Of a DNA stretch of 64,000 nt, positions 34,303-47,367 are shown piece by piece (the stretch's first letter is position 1; every line of letters starts with the position of its first letter). The stretch spans positions 136,271,692 to 136,335,691 of the forward strand of contig JBAIZL010000001.1 in NCBI GenBank assembly GCA_036971475.1, written 5' to 3'. The position numbers and the translations under genes were made by a program. A model generated the notes under the pieces. The model was not told the DNA's origin. It was given only the letters and a program-made list of their open reading frames with translations, and ran no database searches. This stretch comes from Prosapia bicincta (lineage: Eukaryota > Arthropoda > Insecta > Hemiptera > Cercopidae).

Positions 34303-37300
34303 GGCCTCAGGGATTGTTGTCGGTGTAAATAACAACGCAGCATGCAAATTTGAGGTGCTTCACAAGATGTGCGAAACCGACAAACATGAAGCCGTACTTA
34401 TAGAAGTCTGGATAAACGGACACTACTACAAAATCATTGGTGTTTATAACCCACCAACTAACAACTTAAATACAAGTCTCATAGAAATGTCATCCCGACA
34501 CCGCAACTCCATTATACTAGGGGACTTCAATGCGCACTCCCCCCGATGGAACTACTCTGACCGCAATGCACCTGGCCACGCTATGGAGAATTTTATTGAC
34601 AAAACACAACTGATCAATCTACAATCAAAACCCACCTTTCTATCATTTGGTGGAAGCACCAGTACACCTGACATGTGCCTGGTACATGCAAACCTGAAAA
34701 GCAGATCTGACCTGAAACTGAGGGATGCTGTTGAGGGATGTGGTCATAGAGCCTTGTTCTTACAGGTGCGACCAAAAAATAATAATGCCCAAAAACTACG
34801 TCTTCCACGCTGGAATTTCAAAAGGGCAGACTGGACAGCTTTTGAACTAACATCAAATCAGCTTCTCACTCCTAGCATCATAAATTACAACCCTGACCAG
34901 TCCGTAGCGGCTTTTGAGAAGAACATTTTAGAGATCGCCAAAAAATGCATACGCAGAGGGTACGTCAATAAATATAAGCCTTTTTGGAATGAAAATCTGA
35001 CAAAACTACAAATGGAACGTAATAAAGTCAGGAAAATGGCAGAGACTACCAACAACCTCGAAGACTGTATCCAACTCAGAAAAAAACAAGCCCAATTCAG
35101 GAGGGAGATCATCCAATCGAAAAGAAGCACATACCGTAATTTTGTTGCCAAACTAGATTTTAGAAAGGACGGCTCGAAAGCTCACAATTTTATTTCAAGC
35201 CCCAATAACGACAAACGTAACTTCACATGGGAACCAATCATTTTCAATGGAAGGACGCTCACCAGCCCAAAAGACGTTGCACAAGCACTCTGCAAGCACT
35301 ATGCTGCTGTCAGCACCCTTGACATAAGAGCCAATGACCGTAAATACATCAAACAGCAATCGGTGGGCCCTCTCAAAGCCGAGCCGACACCTGAAATGGT
35401 CAACCCTTTCTTAACACATGAACTGGAAGCAGCCATTCGCACACTAAAAAATGGAAAAGCAGCGGGACCGGGCCGAATATTTCCCGAATTTATAAAACAC
35501 CTTGGTGTAACAGCAAAGCAGTGCCTCCTCAAGCTCATAAACTTGACATGGATGAAATGGGTCCCCCACCAATGGCAAAGAGCTGAAATTATCTCCATCC
35601 GTAAGAAAGGCAAACTCCGTAACAACCTCGAGAGCTTCCGGCCGATATCGCTGACCAGTGTCTGCTCAAAGGTGGCTGAAAAGATGATTGAGCTAAGACT
35701 GAGAAACTTCTTAGAAAAAAAGGAGCAATAAGCGAAGCCCAAGCAGGTTTTCGCCAAAACCGCTCTACTGTTGACCAACTGGTGAAGTTCACTCAAGCTG
35801 TGAAGGATGGTTTCCACAGAAGGCAGTCCACCCTGGCCGTACTAATTGATTTTAAAGCTGCATATGATAAAGTGTGGAAGCAATTGCTACTATCAAAACT
35901 AGCGAAACTGGGGGTGGTAAACAATATGATGAAGTGGATAAAAAATTTCCTAACCCAGCGCCTGATAAGGACGAGGTTCATGAGTGCTGTCTCCAATTTT
36001 AAAGCCCAAAAACAAGGTTTACCTCAGGGAGCCGTGCTCAGTTGTCTTCTCTTCAACACAATGATTAATGACCTCACCACCGCCATCGAAAAGACACCTG
36101 GCCCATCATACCTGCTGTATGCTGATGACGTCATTGTGTGGAATACTACTAACAAGACTGACCACCTTGAAGGAACTATGAACCTTGTATTAGAAAACAT
36201 TGGGCTATGGGCCGACTGCAATAAAATGACAGTTAATCCTGAGAAAACAATTTTTCAGTTTTTCACTCTCTCCACCAAGCCCCCAACCATTGAGCTCAAA
36301 AATAAAAAGAGTTACCTACCAGAGTCTAAATTGTCCAAATACTTAGGTTTTAATCTGGACACTAGACTCTCATGGAAAAATTACATACAAGAGGTTGCTG
36401 AGCGCGCTAGCAAGCGAACAAATTTGTTAAAAAGACTAACTGGTACAAAGTGGGGTTGCACGCAGGACGTTCTTGCCACTGCTTATAAGACCTATGTCAG
36501 ACCCTCCATGGAATACGCTTCAGAAGTTACGTCACTGGCCAGTCAACCGAATCTGCGAAAGTTAGATAAAATCCAGAACAGTGCCCTCAGAATCATCACC
36601 GGCGCAGCTTTCTCAACGCCCATTTGTGCGATGGAAATGCAAACCTGCATAGAACCATTGCAAAAAAAGGCGCGAAAAGCTAACGCTTAAATTTTGGGAA
36701 CGCTCAAGAAGAGTAAATCACCGATACTGGACTAACTATAGAAAGGCTGGACAGAGACTAAAAACCCAGCTAAGCCCACTACAACACGCTGAAGAACTTA
36801 GAAGAAGGTACAGCATCGGTGAATCAAACCCAACCCCGCTCAAAACTTTCAACAAGCCGACTATTGCCATGCCTCTCAAAAGTTTGTCATTACTAAACTT
36901 TAAAACCCCCAACCCAGAAGAACTAAAGATTTCTGCCATTGAGACAATCCACACTTTATATCCTGAACCAGACTGGCTGCACATCTACACTGATGGATCT
37001 AAACTCAATCCTACTGGAGCTGGGGCTGGAGCTTTCTCCAAGCTATTTGAAATCAGCCAGGGCGTTGGGGCAAACACAAGTAATTTTGATGGGGAAGTAA
37101 CGGCAGTGCGACTGGCCGCAGAGGCTCTTGCTGCGCATCACCCAGCAACGAACCACCAACGAGCTGTTTTCTTTATAGACTCCCAAGCCGCCATAATTGC
37201 AATAGCCGACAACTCTTCAACAGACTGTTCGAACATATTCCACTGCCGAGAAGCAATCTCACATCTTTTGCAAAATGAATGGTCAATTAGTGGATCCCAA

Positions 37301-37749
37301 GTCACGTTGGCATCACAGGTAACGAAAGAGCAGACGACCTTGCAAAAAATGGAACGCAGATGCAACAACCATATGCAGAAACCAGCCTCACCTCTGCCAA
37401 ACACCTTATTGATGCAATCCTTAAACGCTCCATTAAAAAAGATCTTGAGAAAGCCAGCAGGGGGAAACAGTGGGCATCACGTAGCAGTCGCGGTCCTTTG
37501 GTGCCCACAAGCGATAGAGCAACTGCCGTGGCTGACTCTCGACTTCTGACAGGACACGACTATCTCCAGGCCCACCTCTACCGTTTTGGCCTAGCGGAGT
37601 CCGATACGTGTCCGCTCTGTCTCAATGGTGTCATGAATAGGGACCACATTTCAACCTGTCCTGAACTGGACGACCAGCTGTCCAGAACCGGTCGTTACTG
37701 GGAGGCTCGACGCCGAATGGTTCAACAGCCAAGGGCGGGCATTGGATAA
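34303..37749 (+). pseudogene. LINE ORF2-type polyprotein (endonuclease-RT-RNase H), frameshifted
   Basis: The protein would nick target DNA and prime reverse transcription of its own RNA. Visible parts: the C-terminal half of an apurinic-type endonuclease, GDFNAH (34,520-34,537), S-T-x-PD near 34,660, and a final CGH (34,739-34,747) where SDH is usual. The RT has NGKAAGPGRI (about 35,450), RPISL, FRQNRS, YADD (36,118-36,129) and YLGF. RNase H acidic residues are YTDGS (Asp 36,992), Glu 37,094, Asp 37,178 and Asp 37,333, with SHVG near 37,300. A knuckle C-x2-C-x8-H-x3-C lies at 37,609-37,659. Three frameshifts occur: at A7 35,715-35,721, at A7 36,662-36,668, and near 37,286-37,291. There is no genuine start codon; an upstream in-frame stop lies at 34,289. 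Stop at 37,749. Confidence 0.93.
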
Positions 37750-37762
37750 AGTAAAGTAAAAT
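34303..37762 (+). mobile_element. 5'-truncated LINE with endonuclease, RT and RNase H
   Basis: About 3.46 kb. The left end starts inside the endonuclease domain, the usual result of incomplete reverse transcription. The right end has a short 3' tail built from GTAAA-like repeats (37,748-37,762). A 12 bp target-site duplication flanks it. The EEP-endonuclease / RT / RNase H / Cys-rich knuckle order fits the I-like and related LINE clades that carry RNase H. I do not assign a named family. Confidence 0.92.
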
Positions 37763-37774
37763 ATATTCAAATGT
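37763..37774 (+). repeat. Target-site duplication, right copy (12 bp)
   Basis: An exact repeat of 34,291-34,302, immediately after the GTAAA-like tail. Confidence 0.75.
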
Positions 37775-38025
37775 AATGCAATCTTTTATTACACAGCTAT
37801 TGCTATTCACATGAATATATATGCAAACTTTTCTTACACATCTACTGATATTTACATTTATACAATCTTTTCTTACCTACCTATTGTTATTCACTGATAT
37901 TCAGATGTATTGCAATCTTTATTTACACAGCTATTGCTATTCACAAATAAACAACTTATTCTACACAACTATTGCTATTTACATTTAATGCAATCTTTCC
38001 TTACACAGCTACTGTTATTCATTGA
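37763..38025. repeat. Diverged ~40 bp satellite, right half
   Basis: Resumes the array cut by the LINE (AATGCAATCTTTTATTACACAGCTATTGCTATTCACATG-type monomers). About six to seven units, heterogeneous. Confidence 0.88.
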
Positions 38026-41000
38026 TTGACTATTAAAACATCTTACTTTCATTTAATCTCAACATTCATATTTGAAATGTGTTAAAAAAAATAAGCAATT
38101 GTGCTGTTGATGTTATCACAGTAAAGGCTATGCTGGCCAATACAGAGTATTCCATTATTAATAAACAAAATATATGTTACATATCATTACAATACTCGGC
38201 AAAATGGTAAACGAAAGTCTCGCGACGTTCTTGGTTGTCAGGCGAGTGTAATAACTTTGTATGAAAACTAGATATGCCAGAGCGTCTGGAAAATGTATTC
38301 ATCGGTGTTGCCAACAAAAAACAAAGAATTTCTAAAACAAGCTATGTCCTAACACAATCAGTTAGTAACAGAAAGGATCTTCGTGGAAAAAGGGATTTTT
38401 CTGTTTACTTTCACTAAAGTCAAGAGGATGAAAAGTTTTACCTTTTGTTGCTAAAATCCATATTTCCGAAATACTGTGTAGGATTTTTGTTTGAAAGGGA
38501 TATTGTACCGGCCACCCCAGTGTTATTGCTTTGGGTAGTAGTAAAAGGTTTTAATTTTTTTTTCATCATCTGGACTAAACGTTAAGCTTGACCTTAGCCA
38601 TGCAAGCTATTATTGCTTTCTGTAGAATGTAAAATGATTTTACTAAATGATTTTACTAAATGATTTCAGAGTACTAGCATCGGCGTTTGTTTATGCTGAA
38701 ATGCTTTTATTATTCCTGTTACCATGGTAACCCGTGAAAAAATTATCTCCCCGGAAATGTCACAAGACACTTGGTAGGAAATGCACAACATATCTTTAAA
38801 TTACAATCCACTTTTTTTATGTTATGCCACAGTGTGTTCGGGATTGTTTACGAAGGTTGTTAACTAAGGGTTGACAAAGCCTTCAAACAATGTAACGTTG
38901 TCCTTTCTTAGGGCAAGCAATGTTCTGGTAAATTCTTAGAGATTTCAGAAGAATGTTTGCAACTTTTAGATATTTCAAGAAAACGATCGTGCGTCGAGAG
39001 TTCTCGACAATACAGATGGCTCTATAGTCGGATCTCATTACGTCAAAATGGCCAGGGATCCATTGTATTGTTTCACCGACTGTACGTGCGTGCATAAAAC
39101 GATCCTTTGCAACTTTCTAACCCCTCAGGTTACGTTTTTCTTCCTTTTTAATCTTTTGTTGAAGTGACTTAAGTAAGGGTTATGTATCCGTTCAGAAAAC
39201 TCGCCGTATAAATACGTAAGCGCCTGGCTTCCAGACGGGAACGGGTGTTGATGTTGACCAAAGCATTGGATAACGTTAATTAGCGGGATGCATTTATATG
39301 CGAATTAGACTGATGACGTAGGTTTTATTCTAGGCACATTTGGTATTTACTCTTCGTGTATACTTATGCTCCCAGTTTGTTGGTTTACCCAGTTATGAAA
39401 AATTGTCTTCTTGGTCGTTTAAAAGAAGAGGTTATATCGTCCAGTAATACACATTACCTGGTCTATAGGAGATGCATATTTTATTATTTAAAATAAAGCA
39501 AGCTACGATTTATTTAGTAGAGTATATATATTTTTAAATTTATACATTATTTATAAGAGATACTAGTATATTTGTAAGATATATTGAAGTAATTGCATTT
39601 TTTGCGTTTTTAAGGTTAAGTTAGCTAATTTAAGGATTGTAGCCTGAATAGCAAAGGATTGAATATATGCGGAGGTATACGACAGATACATAAATCCCCT
39701 TAGAACAGGATATATTATGGTTTAGGTGCGCAGAGTGACCTACTCTTCATGGAAGGGTAAATGCAATTAGGTGGGACTAATACAGGACAGAATGAAATCC
39801 TGGCTTAGAGTAGGAAAGGGTATTATAGCATCGCATAAGTAGCGTGTCGTACTTGAGGTAGACTCACTCTCACCCTCGGTAAAGGGAGGTGTATAAACGC
39901 TTTAGGAACTGTTTATCGGCATTACATATTTTTATGAGAGGGCAGAAGTATATCTTGTTTCAATCAATTGTTGTACCATGTAAGTGCATTTATAACATAT
40001 ATCGTTCAAAAAAAAAAACTTTTTTGTATTCAACTAAAAATATTTTGAAAACGTTTAAAGCTTATATATTAAAATTAATTATTTCACCAAAAAAATCAAA
40101 ACTCAAATATAACCTTGGACAATGATAAAAGTTTTAAGCTCATGAGAGTATATATAAAGGGAAGAAACTAGTTTTTTTGTCCATCACCGGCTTTCTGTGT
40201 AGAGACAGAATTGCACGTTTCCAAGCATATAACAGCGACACGTTTTCCCTAAAGATGAGAGAAAAAAGTTAATTTAATTTTCAATGACTTTAGTCATGAA
40301 ATTAGTTTCAGTTTTCCGTAACAGATAGCGCACAACTCGTTCGCTTACGTAATTAACTAAATGTGTAGTGAAATTCCGAAAGCTTATCTCGGGAAAACTT
40401 GACACTTAAGCAATCTGTAAGAACATCCAGACATTTGATTAATGAGATACAACAGTTAGAGTAAGGATTCACGTAGGTAGAAGAAGTTGTCTTTGTGTCA
40501 ATTTGTGCACGTGCAACACTTAGCAAATGCAATACCGTTTATTTGTCATTGTAGAAAGAGTTACCATTTTAAATTGTATAGAATCGGAAAGTCTTTCAAA
40601 ATCTCTTAACATTCACTAGGTCATTCCAGATATCCCTGTACCCTGGTATTTAATACATGAGTATATATATCGTGTAGTAATGAAATTTTATATCTGGAAT
40701 AATATCTTCAAAATAAAATCCTGAAGTTGTCAGATGTTTAAAAACCGACCGAGCGAAGTATGTTAACCAACTCTTTACCAACGTTATCTTAACGTGTTTA
40801 AAAGAAAATTTCCCTACCACAATCTTCTCAACGGTTGGATTGAGGTATATTATGGATAAATAAACTTCTATGCTTTGGTGCAACAGTAAGCCCTTTGGCA
40901 TTTGTACAGTATGAGACACGATTGAAGAATTATAAATTTATTCAGCACGTAAACACAGGTTATCTTGCTGAAGTCTGGTCTCGTTGTTTGTACGACACAC

Positions 41001-41200
41001 TAATTTGTAAGACAAAAAGTAAACTGCAATGTGTCACTAAAACTAGATCTAATTACTTACAATTTGTTGACTACCTCATGTAAACAATAATATTTGAGGT
41101 TGTTACACGTGGTCCCAAACACGAGAGGAGAGTTACGTAAGCGTTTAGTAGGTAGTGCGTTATTGCAATATGTTGTTACTAAATACTAACTGTTTGGCTG
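38026..41200. repeat. Y, sister of X
   Basis: 38,430-38,990 matches 17,975-18,520; 39,015-39,400 matches 19,745-20,060; 40,090-40,640 matches 20,080-20,190 plus 23,107-23,540; 40,640-41,170 matches 24,035-24,250 and 24,830-24,900 in part. 39,400-40,090 is Y-only. Y lacks the X-only 1.2 kb, the TIR element and the minisatellite expansion. No gene recognised; frames at 38,883-39,095, 39,889-40,125 and 40,650-40,919 are not kept in X. Confidence 0.82.
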
Positions 41201-41426
41201 CTTATATATACCCATTGCTATTTATTTTTGAATTTTGAGAAAATAAATATACAATATGAGAGGTTCATAAAGCTAGGAAAAAAGAGACATTTACAATCTC
41301 CAAAATAAATAATAACCATGGAACTTTATAAAATTACCAAAACGTATTGATTAGTAAAAGTAAACAAGTATATATATATAACTAGATTTAACTAGATACA
41401 GCATACATATCTATGTTGTTCTTGGG

Positions 41427-41474
<48 letters not shown>

Positions 41475-41929
41475 GCTAATAGAAAGTGCTTTTCTAAGTC
41501 GCTGGGACTAAGACAGGTGAAAAACATATAATAATTTTACTTTATAAATATTTAACAACCTATTCACGTTCCACTCGTCCAAAGTGGTACATAATGGCTT
41601 TATGTTCACAATGGGACACTTCCACAATCTGTCTTCCTTGTTCGAAATCAATTAAGTGTTACCTTGCTGAAGTAAGTATGTAGTTGAAAATTTAAGCCCG
41701 TGGCTTAAGGTGAAGGTGGAAACAAGATATAATTTGATCTCTCATTGTGATTTATAAAAAAAAAAACTAGTAAAAGCAATACTTGACTGGTTGTTTACTG
41801 TAACCAAGAAAATGCCAGTCAATGTCTACATTAGGATAAATTCAAAGGGTTGGGTAAATGTCTGAGTGAATTGCTTAGCCAGAGAAGGGGAAATCTGCGA
41901 GAGAGAAGGTTGCTTACGCGTGGAGTGGT
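41201..41929. other. Spacer with (TA)n, no gene seen
   Basis: AT-rich sequence with (TA)n at 41,428-41,473. No match found elsewhere in the window. Confidence 0.6.
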
Positions 41930-43400
41930 CAATTACATTGACATTCATCGTGCTTTCAGCTTGTTCCGATATTTTACAATTAAAAACTATTATTTATATC
42001 TAATCATTTCACCATTACAGCTGCTGAGAACCTCTTCTCTTTAAAATGGTCGTAGATTTGAAAATAACTAATTTTAAAATGAATAAATATGTAGTTACAA
42101 TGTATGTAGTTATTCCTTGAAACTAAACCTCGTGTAATAACTGAATAACTTTATGCATTAGACATTTATAAATATAAAGTTTAGAATTCAAACGAATGGC
42201 TACATTTTATCAGTGGAAATCAGCAAGGCAACTCCAGTTGGTTAGACGAACATATTGTTGTACCCACGGAGACTGTCGACGGATGTGTGAGACAGATGAC
42301 TAAAGTAAACCACGAGGCGTATTTATGTTTCCAATTCCAATTTTAATTGTACTTCTGAATAACCAGCAACATTATTTATTCTACCCTAGGAGTTGTAGCC
42401 ATTCCTCTATCTTTGACGTTTATCATCTTTCATTCCTTTACCACAGCTAAACCAATTGCATATCTTTCTATTAGCCCATCTATCAGGTTTCGTTTTTAAA
42501 TTTCTTTCGTATACACAAAAAATACTTTTAGCATTTACTTTATGTGTCTGAATATCCTCATATCACTAGGATACTTTCTATTTTATGGTTTCTCATCTAC
42601 CTCATGTTGATTTAGTAATACAATATCATTCTCTTGTAGTGGCTAGAAACCTATAACACACCCCAAGTTTACATCAAACTTGCAATCCTTTACTATATCA
42701 TATACCTCCGAGTTTCTATTCCACACCCTAATCCTTGGTATAACTGTCACGTGACTGATAGCAAAGACACACACCATTTCACACTCCACCCTTTATATTT
42801 CCATACGTAATCTTCCAGTATTCTGAACCATTATAAAGTTTTCTTTAAGTACCCTTAAAATTAAGACCCTTCTTGTGATCGGGTTAGAAAGCAAGTGTAC
42901 TTAAAGTTCAGATACCGTGTCCTCCTTTCCTCTCTAACATTACATCGGAAAAGTAGGAGGCAATTATATAGCTATTACAAATGTTCTAGAGTGTTTTAAA
43001 GTTATATTTATCCCGTTACATACTTCAAAGTAAGAAAGCGTACATTGTGCACAGCAAACAATTACTTTTGTCCAGACAGTCAAAGCACAAAGACGTCTTT
43101 GCTCTCACATTACGTACCACTCCGGAGATATTCACTTTAGTTCTTGTGTTATCTCCGCTTAGAAATTTCACTAACAAAAGCGACAAACACCCCTATTCCC
43201 TTGCACTCATTACTCTGAATCTATTATATAATGAACATCTATAAATCTCTACTTTAACGTTGTATTACAATCGCACGTATATTAGATTTCAGCACACTAT
43301 TTTCCCGAAATAACTGAGCTAATATATAATTATAGACTGTAAATATTATTATGGGTTTTTAAAATAATAAAGCCCTCATCAGAAAAACGTTTACGCAACG
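41930..43400 (+). repeat. Tandem duplication T1 (first copy)
   Basis: Co-linear with 43,690-45,450 (offset about 1.75-2.05 kb). Shared stretches include GAACATATTGTTGT.CCC, TAACACACCCCAAGTTTACA, TTACATCGGAAAAGTAGGAG and CTTTTGTCCAGACAGTCA. Moderately diverged, with indels. Small frames at 43,047 and 45,073 start alike but diverge in frame, so they are not supported as genes. Confidence 0.88.
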
Positions 43401-43689
43401 ATTTATGACGGTAAAATTGTATATCAAAATAGTTACAAAACTGTATATTCTCGGAATGTATATAATTATTTATTGTTTTACGTGCAGGATAAAAACAAAA
43501 ATGATTTAATCTTTTATTGGTAGACAACTCTAATCAGTAGAGTAGAGGGTATGTATACGTACGTAAGCTACGTAAGCTTCCCTGTCACGTGATCTCATAA
43601 TGCCTCCTCTTATATATAATTCCAGAGGATCGTCATAAACTTTCCTTAATATTAACTGACTTCATAAAACTTTCCATATCCTCTGTATA

Positions 43690-45450
43690 ACAAGGAAGCA
43701 CCGTGCTTCCAACTTGATCCGATATTTTACAATTCAAATTAATATTTACCTCAATTTAATAATTTTACCATTACAGCTGTTGAGGTCAAACTAATCTCTC
43801 TAACACGGTGGTACATTTGAAATTAACGACTTGTAAAAGGAAGACATATGTAGTTTAAACCTTTTTTTGCAGTAGTTACGTGTTTCGTCAAACATCTACA
43901 CCTTTTGCAGGGTGCTACTTATAAATGTAGATATTCCATGCAACTAAATCTTGTATAATATTTGAATAGCTTTATGCATCAGACAATTTATAAACTGTCG
44001 TTTGAATTCAAACGAATGACTACATTTTATCAGAGGAACTCAACAAGGCAACTCCAGTTGGTTAGACGAACATATTGTTGTGCCCTCGGTGACTGATGGC
44101 GGCTGTGTGAGACAAAAGTAAACCACGAGGCATATTTATGTTTCCAATTCCAATTTTTTTTCACTTCTGAATAACCAGCAACACTATATTTTTACCAACG
44201 GAGTTGAAGGCATGCCTTTCTCTTCTATTTCTACATTACTGTCAGACGTTCATCATCTTACATTCCTTTCCCACAGCTCACCAATGGCATATATATTTAT
44301 TAGCCTTTCTTTCAGGCTAATACGAAAATTTCTAAATTTCTAATACGAAAATCTATACGAAAATTTCTTTCGTATATACAAAAGATACTTTTCTCGTTTA
44401 CTTTATATCTCAATTTCCTCATGCCACTAGGGTTCTTTCTATTTTATGGTTTCTTATCTTATTATGTTTATTTGTACCGTATATTAAATAAACAAATTTC
44501 CTTTATCTTATCTTTCTAGGATTTATGTAGATTGTTTGATTTTACAACAATTTGCAACTTATGTCTTAGAAACAAATATTTCTTGGGCAATAAACAGATA
44601 TACTTCCTTCAATGTTCCACATCTAGTAGAATATTTTACTGTTATAGAATATCATTCTCTTGTAGCGGCTAGAAACCTATAACACACCCCAAGTTTACAT
44701 CAAACTTGCAATCCTTTACTATATCATATACCTCCGAGTTTCTATTCCAAACCCTAAACCTCGGAATAACAGTCACGTGACTGATAGCAAAGACGCGCAT
44801 CGTTGCACACTCCACCCTTTATATTTTCAATTCCTAATCCTCCAGTATTCTGATCCATTCTAAAGATTTCTATGGGTAGCCTTAAAATTAACACTCTTTG
44901 TGTGATCAGGTTAGAAACAAGGGCACTTAAGGTTCAGATACCGTGTCTCCCTGTCCTCCCAGACATTACATCGGAAAAGTAGGAGGCAATTATATAGTTA
45001 TTACAAATGTCCTAGAGTGTTTTAAAGTTATATTTATCCCGTTACATACTACAAAGTAAGAAAGCATACATTGTGCACTGCAAACAATTTCTTTTGTCCA
45101 GACAGTCAGAGCGTAAAGTCGTCTTTGGTCTCACATTACGTCACCACCACACAGATATTCACTTTATTTCTTGTGCTATCTCCGCTCAGAAAGCTCCTGT
45201 TTGCAAAAGTCCAACAAAAGCTACGAACTTAAAACACCACCATTCTCTTGCACTTAGCGTCTTGAAACTATTTCATAGCGAACATAACATCAAATTTCTA
45301 CATAAACATTCTGTTTACATCGAACATATATTAGATTTCTGCAATACAACACACAGTTTACCCTAAATAACCTACCTGTAAATATAAAATATAATTACAT
45401 ATAACTATGATTGCTTAAAATAATAAAAACCTCATCAGAAAAGATTTTCA
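43690..45450 (+). repeat. Tandem duplication T2 (second copy)
   Basis: Second copy of T1, with about 0.3 kb extra around 44,300-44,640. It ends about 40 bp before block B begins at 45,493. Between T1 and T2 (43,401-43,689) lies short unmatched sequence with no gene. Confidence 0.88.
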
Positions 45451-45725
45451 AATGTATCAGTTTTCAAATGTAATAATACATCATCCTGGTACCAGGGGAG
45501 AACAAGGACACTTTGTGCGACCTGGTTTGGGCACTCAGCCAGTATAACGGTTATAGAAAACTAAGTATAGACAAGATAATGGCAGAACTAAGAAAAGGAA
45601 ATAATATCACCAAGTACACGATATTTGGGGATCCTGCGCAAAACAATAGTTTTGTCTTAAAACTTTAGTTAAAGAATAGATTAACAATAAAGCTAAATTA
45701 AAATTGTTTGTGTGTATGTGTAAGT

Positions 45726-45788
<63 letters not shown>

Positions 45789-45791
45789 GTA

Positions 45792-45829
<38 letters not shown>

Positions 45830-45838
45830 TGTATGTGA

Positions 45839-45869
<31 letters not shown>

Positions 45870-45878
45870 TGTATGTGA

Positions 45879-45909
<31 letters not shown>

Positions 45910-47291
45910 TGTGTGTCGTGTGTGTGTGTTTGTGTGTGTGTGTGCTGTGTGTCTGAGCGCGCGTCTAAATAAAAGTAAAAGACAGAAAGATGCAAATAAT
46001 ATGAACATTTCAATCACAAGAGAAAAAAGTTTTTAAGAAATCCAGCTTTGTTGCAAGCATTTGTATACGGTACCAAAGTGACAGGCCTACAAAATACAGG
46101 TTTCAGAAAAAAAATACTACTAAAAATCGAACGACTTTTATTAAGTATTTAGTTATTTAATAAAATTTATATAAAACTGCTTAGTTATAAGTAATGGAAA
46201 ATAATTCGTTAGGCCATTGTGATCAACAAGTGAACTAGAAAAGCAAAAGCATAGAATCAGAGACAAATTTATGTCTAGTTATTGTCGGAAGAGCGGGGTT
46301 ATTTTGGCAAATCGCCAGAGAATTTCATCTGACTAAAACCTCTGTTAGCTTAGGCAGAGACAAGGCGGCTTTAATATTCCTGATGGCACTCACAATGACG
46401 GCTTCAGATGTCGGATTGTCAAACTACAAAGCAGAGACAGTCGGACAGAACCTATTTGGTATTCGATATTGGGAAACCGCCTAAGGTATAAGGTATCGAT
46501 TTTCATGCCCTCGAGATTCGTCCGGATTACGAGTTCTAATAGTATACTTTAAGCAACACTTATGAATAAGAACAATATTATAAGGATATGATAATAACAT
46601 AAATGCCTTTTTAAAATAATTATTTATTCAAATTTAATATAACAGTAATATTTTTCAATAAATGCCTTCACTCCAAACCGTCCCCGAATCTTGGCAGAAT
46701 TTACCAATGGCATGTTTTTGAACAAATACAAATCTGCAAAGATTTGTACAACAGAGGGACTTAGTGCACTTAGAATAATAACTTAGAACAATATGTCCAG
46801 AAATTAATAATTTTACATATTTGTATAGATGTGAATTTGACAATAAATAAATCAAATAAGTCTCCCAGAATAAAAACCTTGCATCCGTCTCAACTACATT
46901 TGTTTCACAAATTGGAAATGACCACTCCTCAATTCCAACATAAACCAAAACCCTTGTTCCCACACTCCTACACAGAATAACTGTCTCATGACATGCGCTT
47001 CATACCCACGGTAACACCAACCTGACTGACTCAATGGAAAAAATATAAGGTTTTACTAATTTGGTGTAACAATTATTCATATCTATGTAATATCAGAAAC
47101 TGCTGAAACAAATTTTATTTTTAGTTTGCACTTCTCGTAATTTGGTTTTTGTAAAGCGACTTAAACGCTGACGTAACCAACAAATATTTCTTGTCATATT
47201 TTAAAAAATGATTATATTTATTGATTTTTTTGAAATCTGTATGGATATTATCTAGGCTTTAAAAAGAATTGATTATTAAATTGTGTGTGTG

Positions 47292-47367
<76 letters not shown>

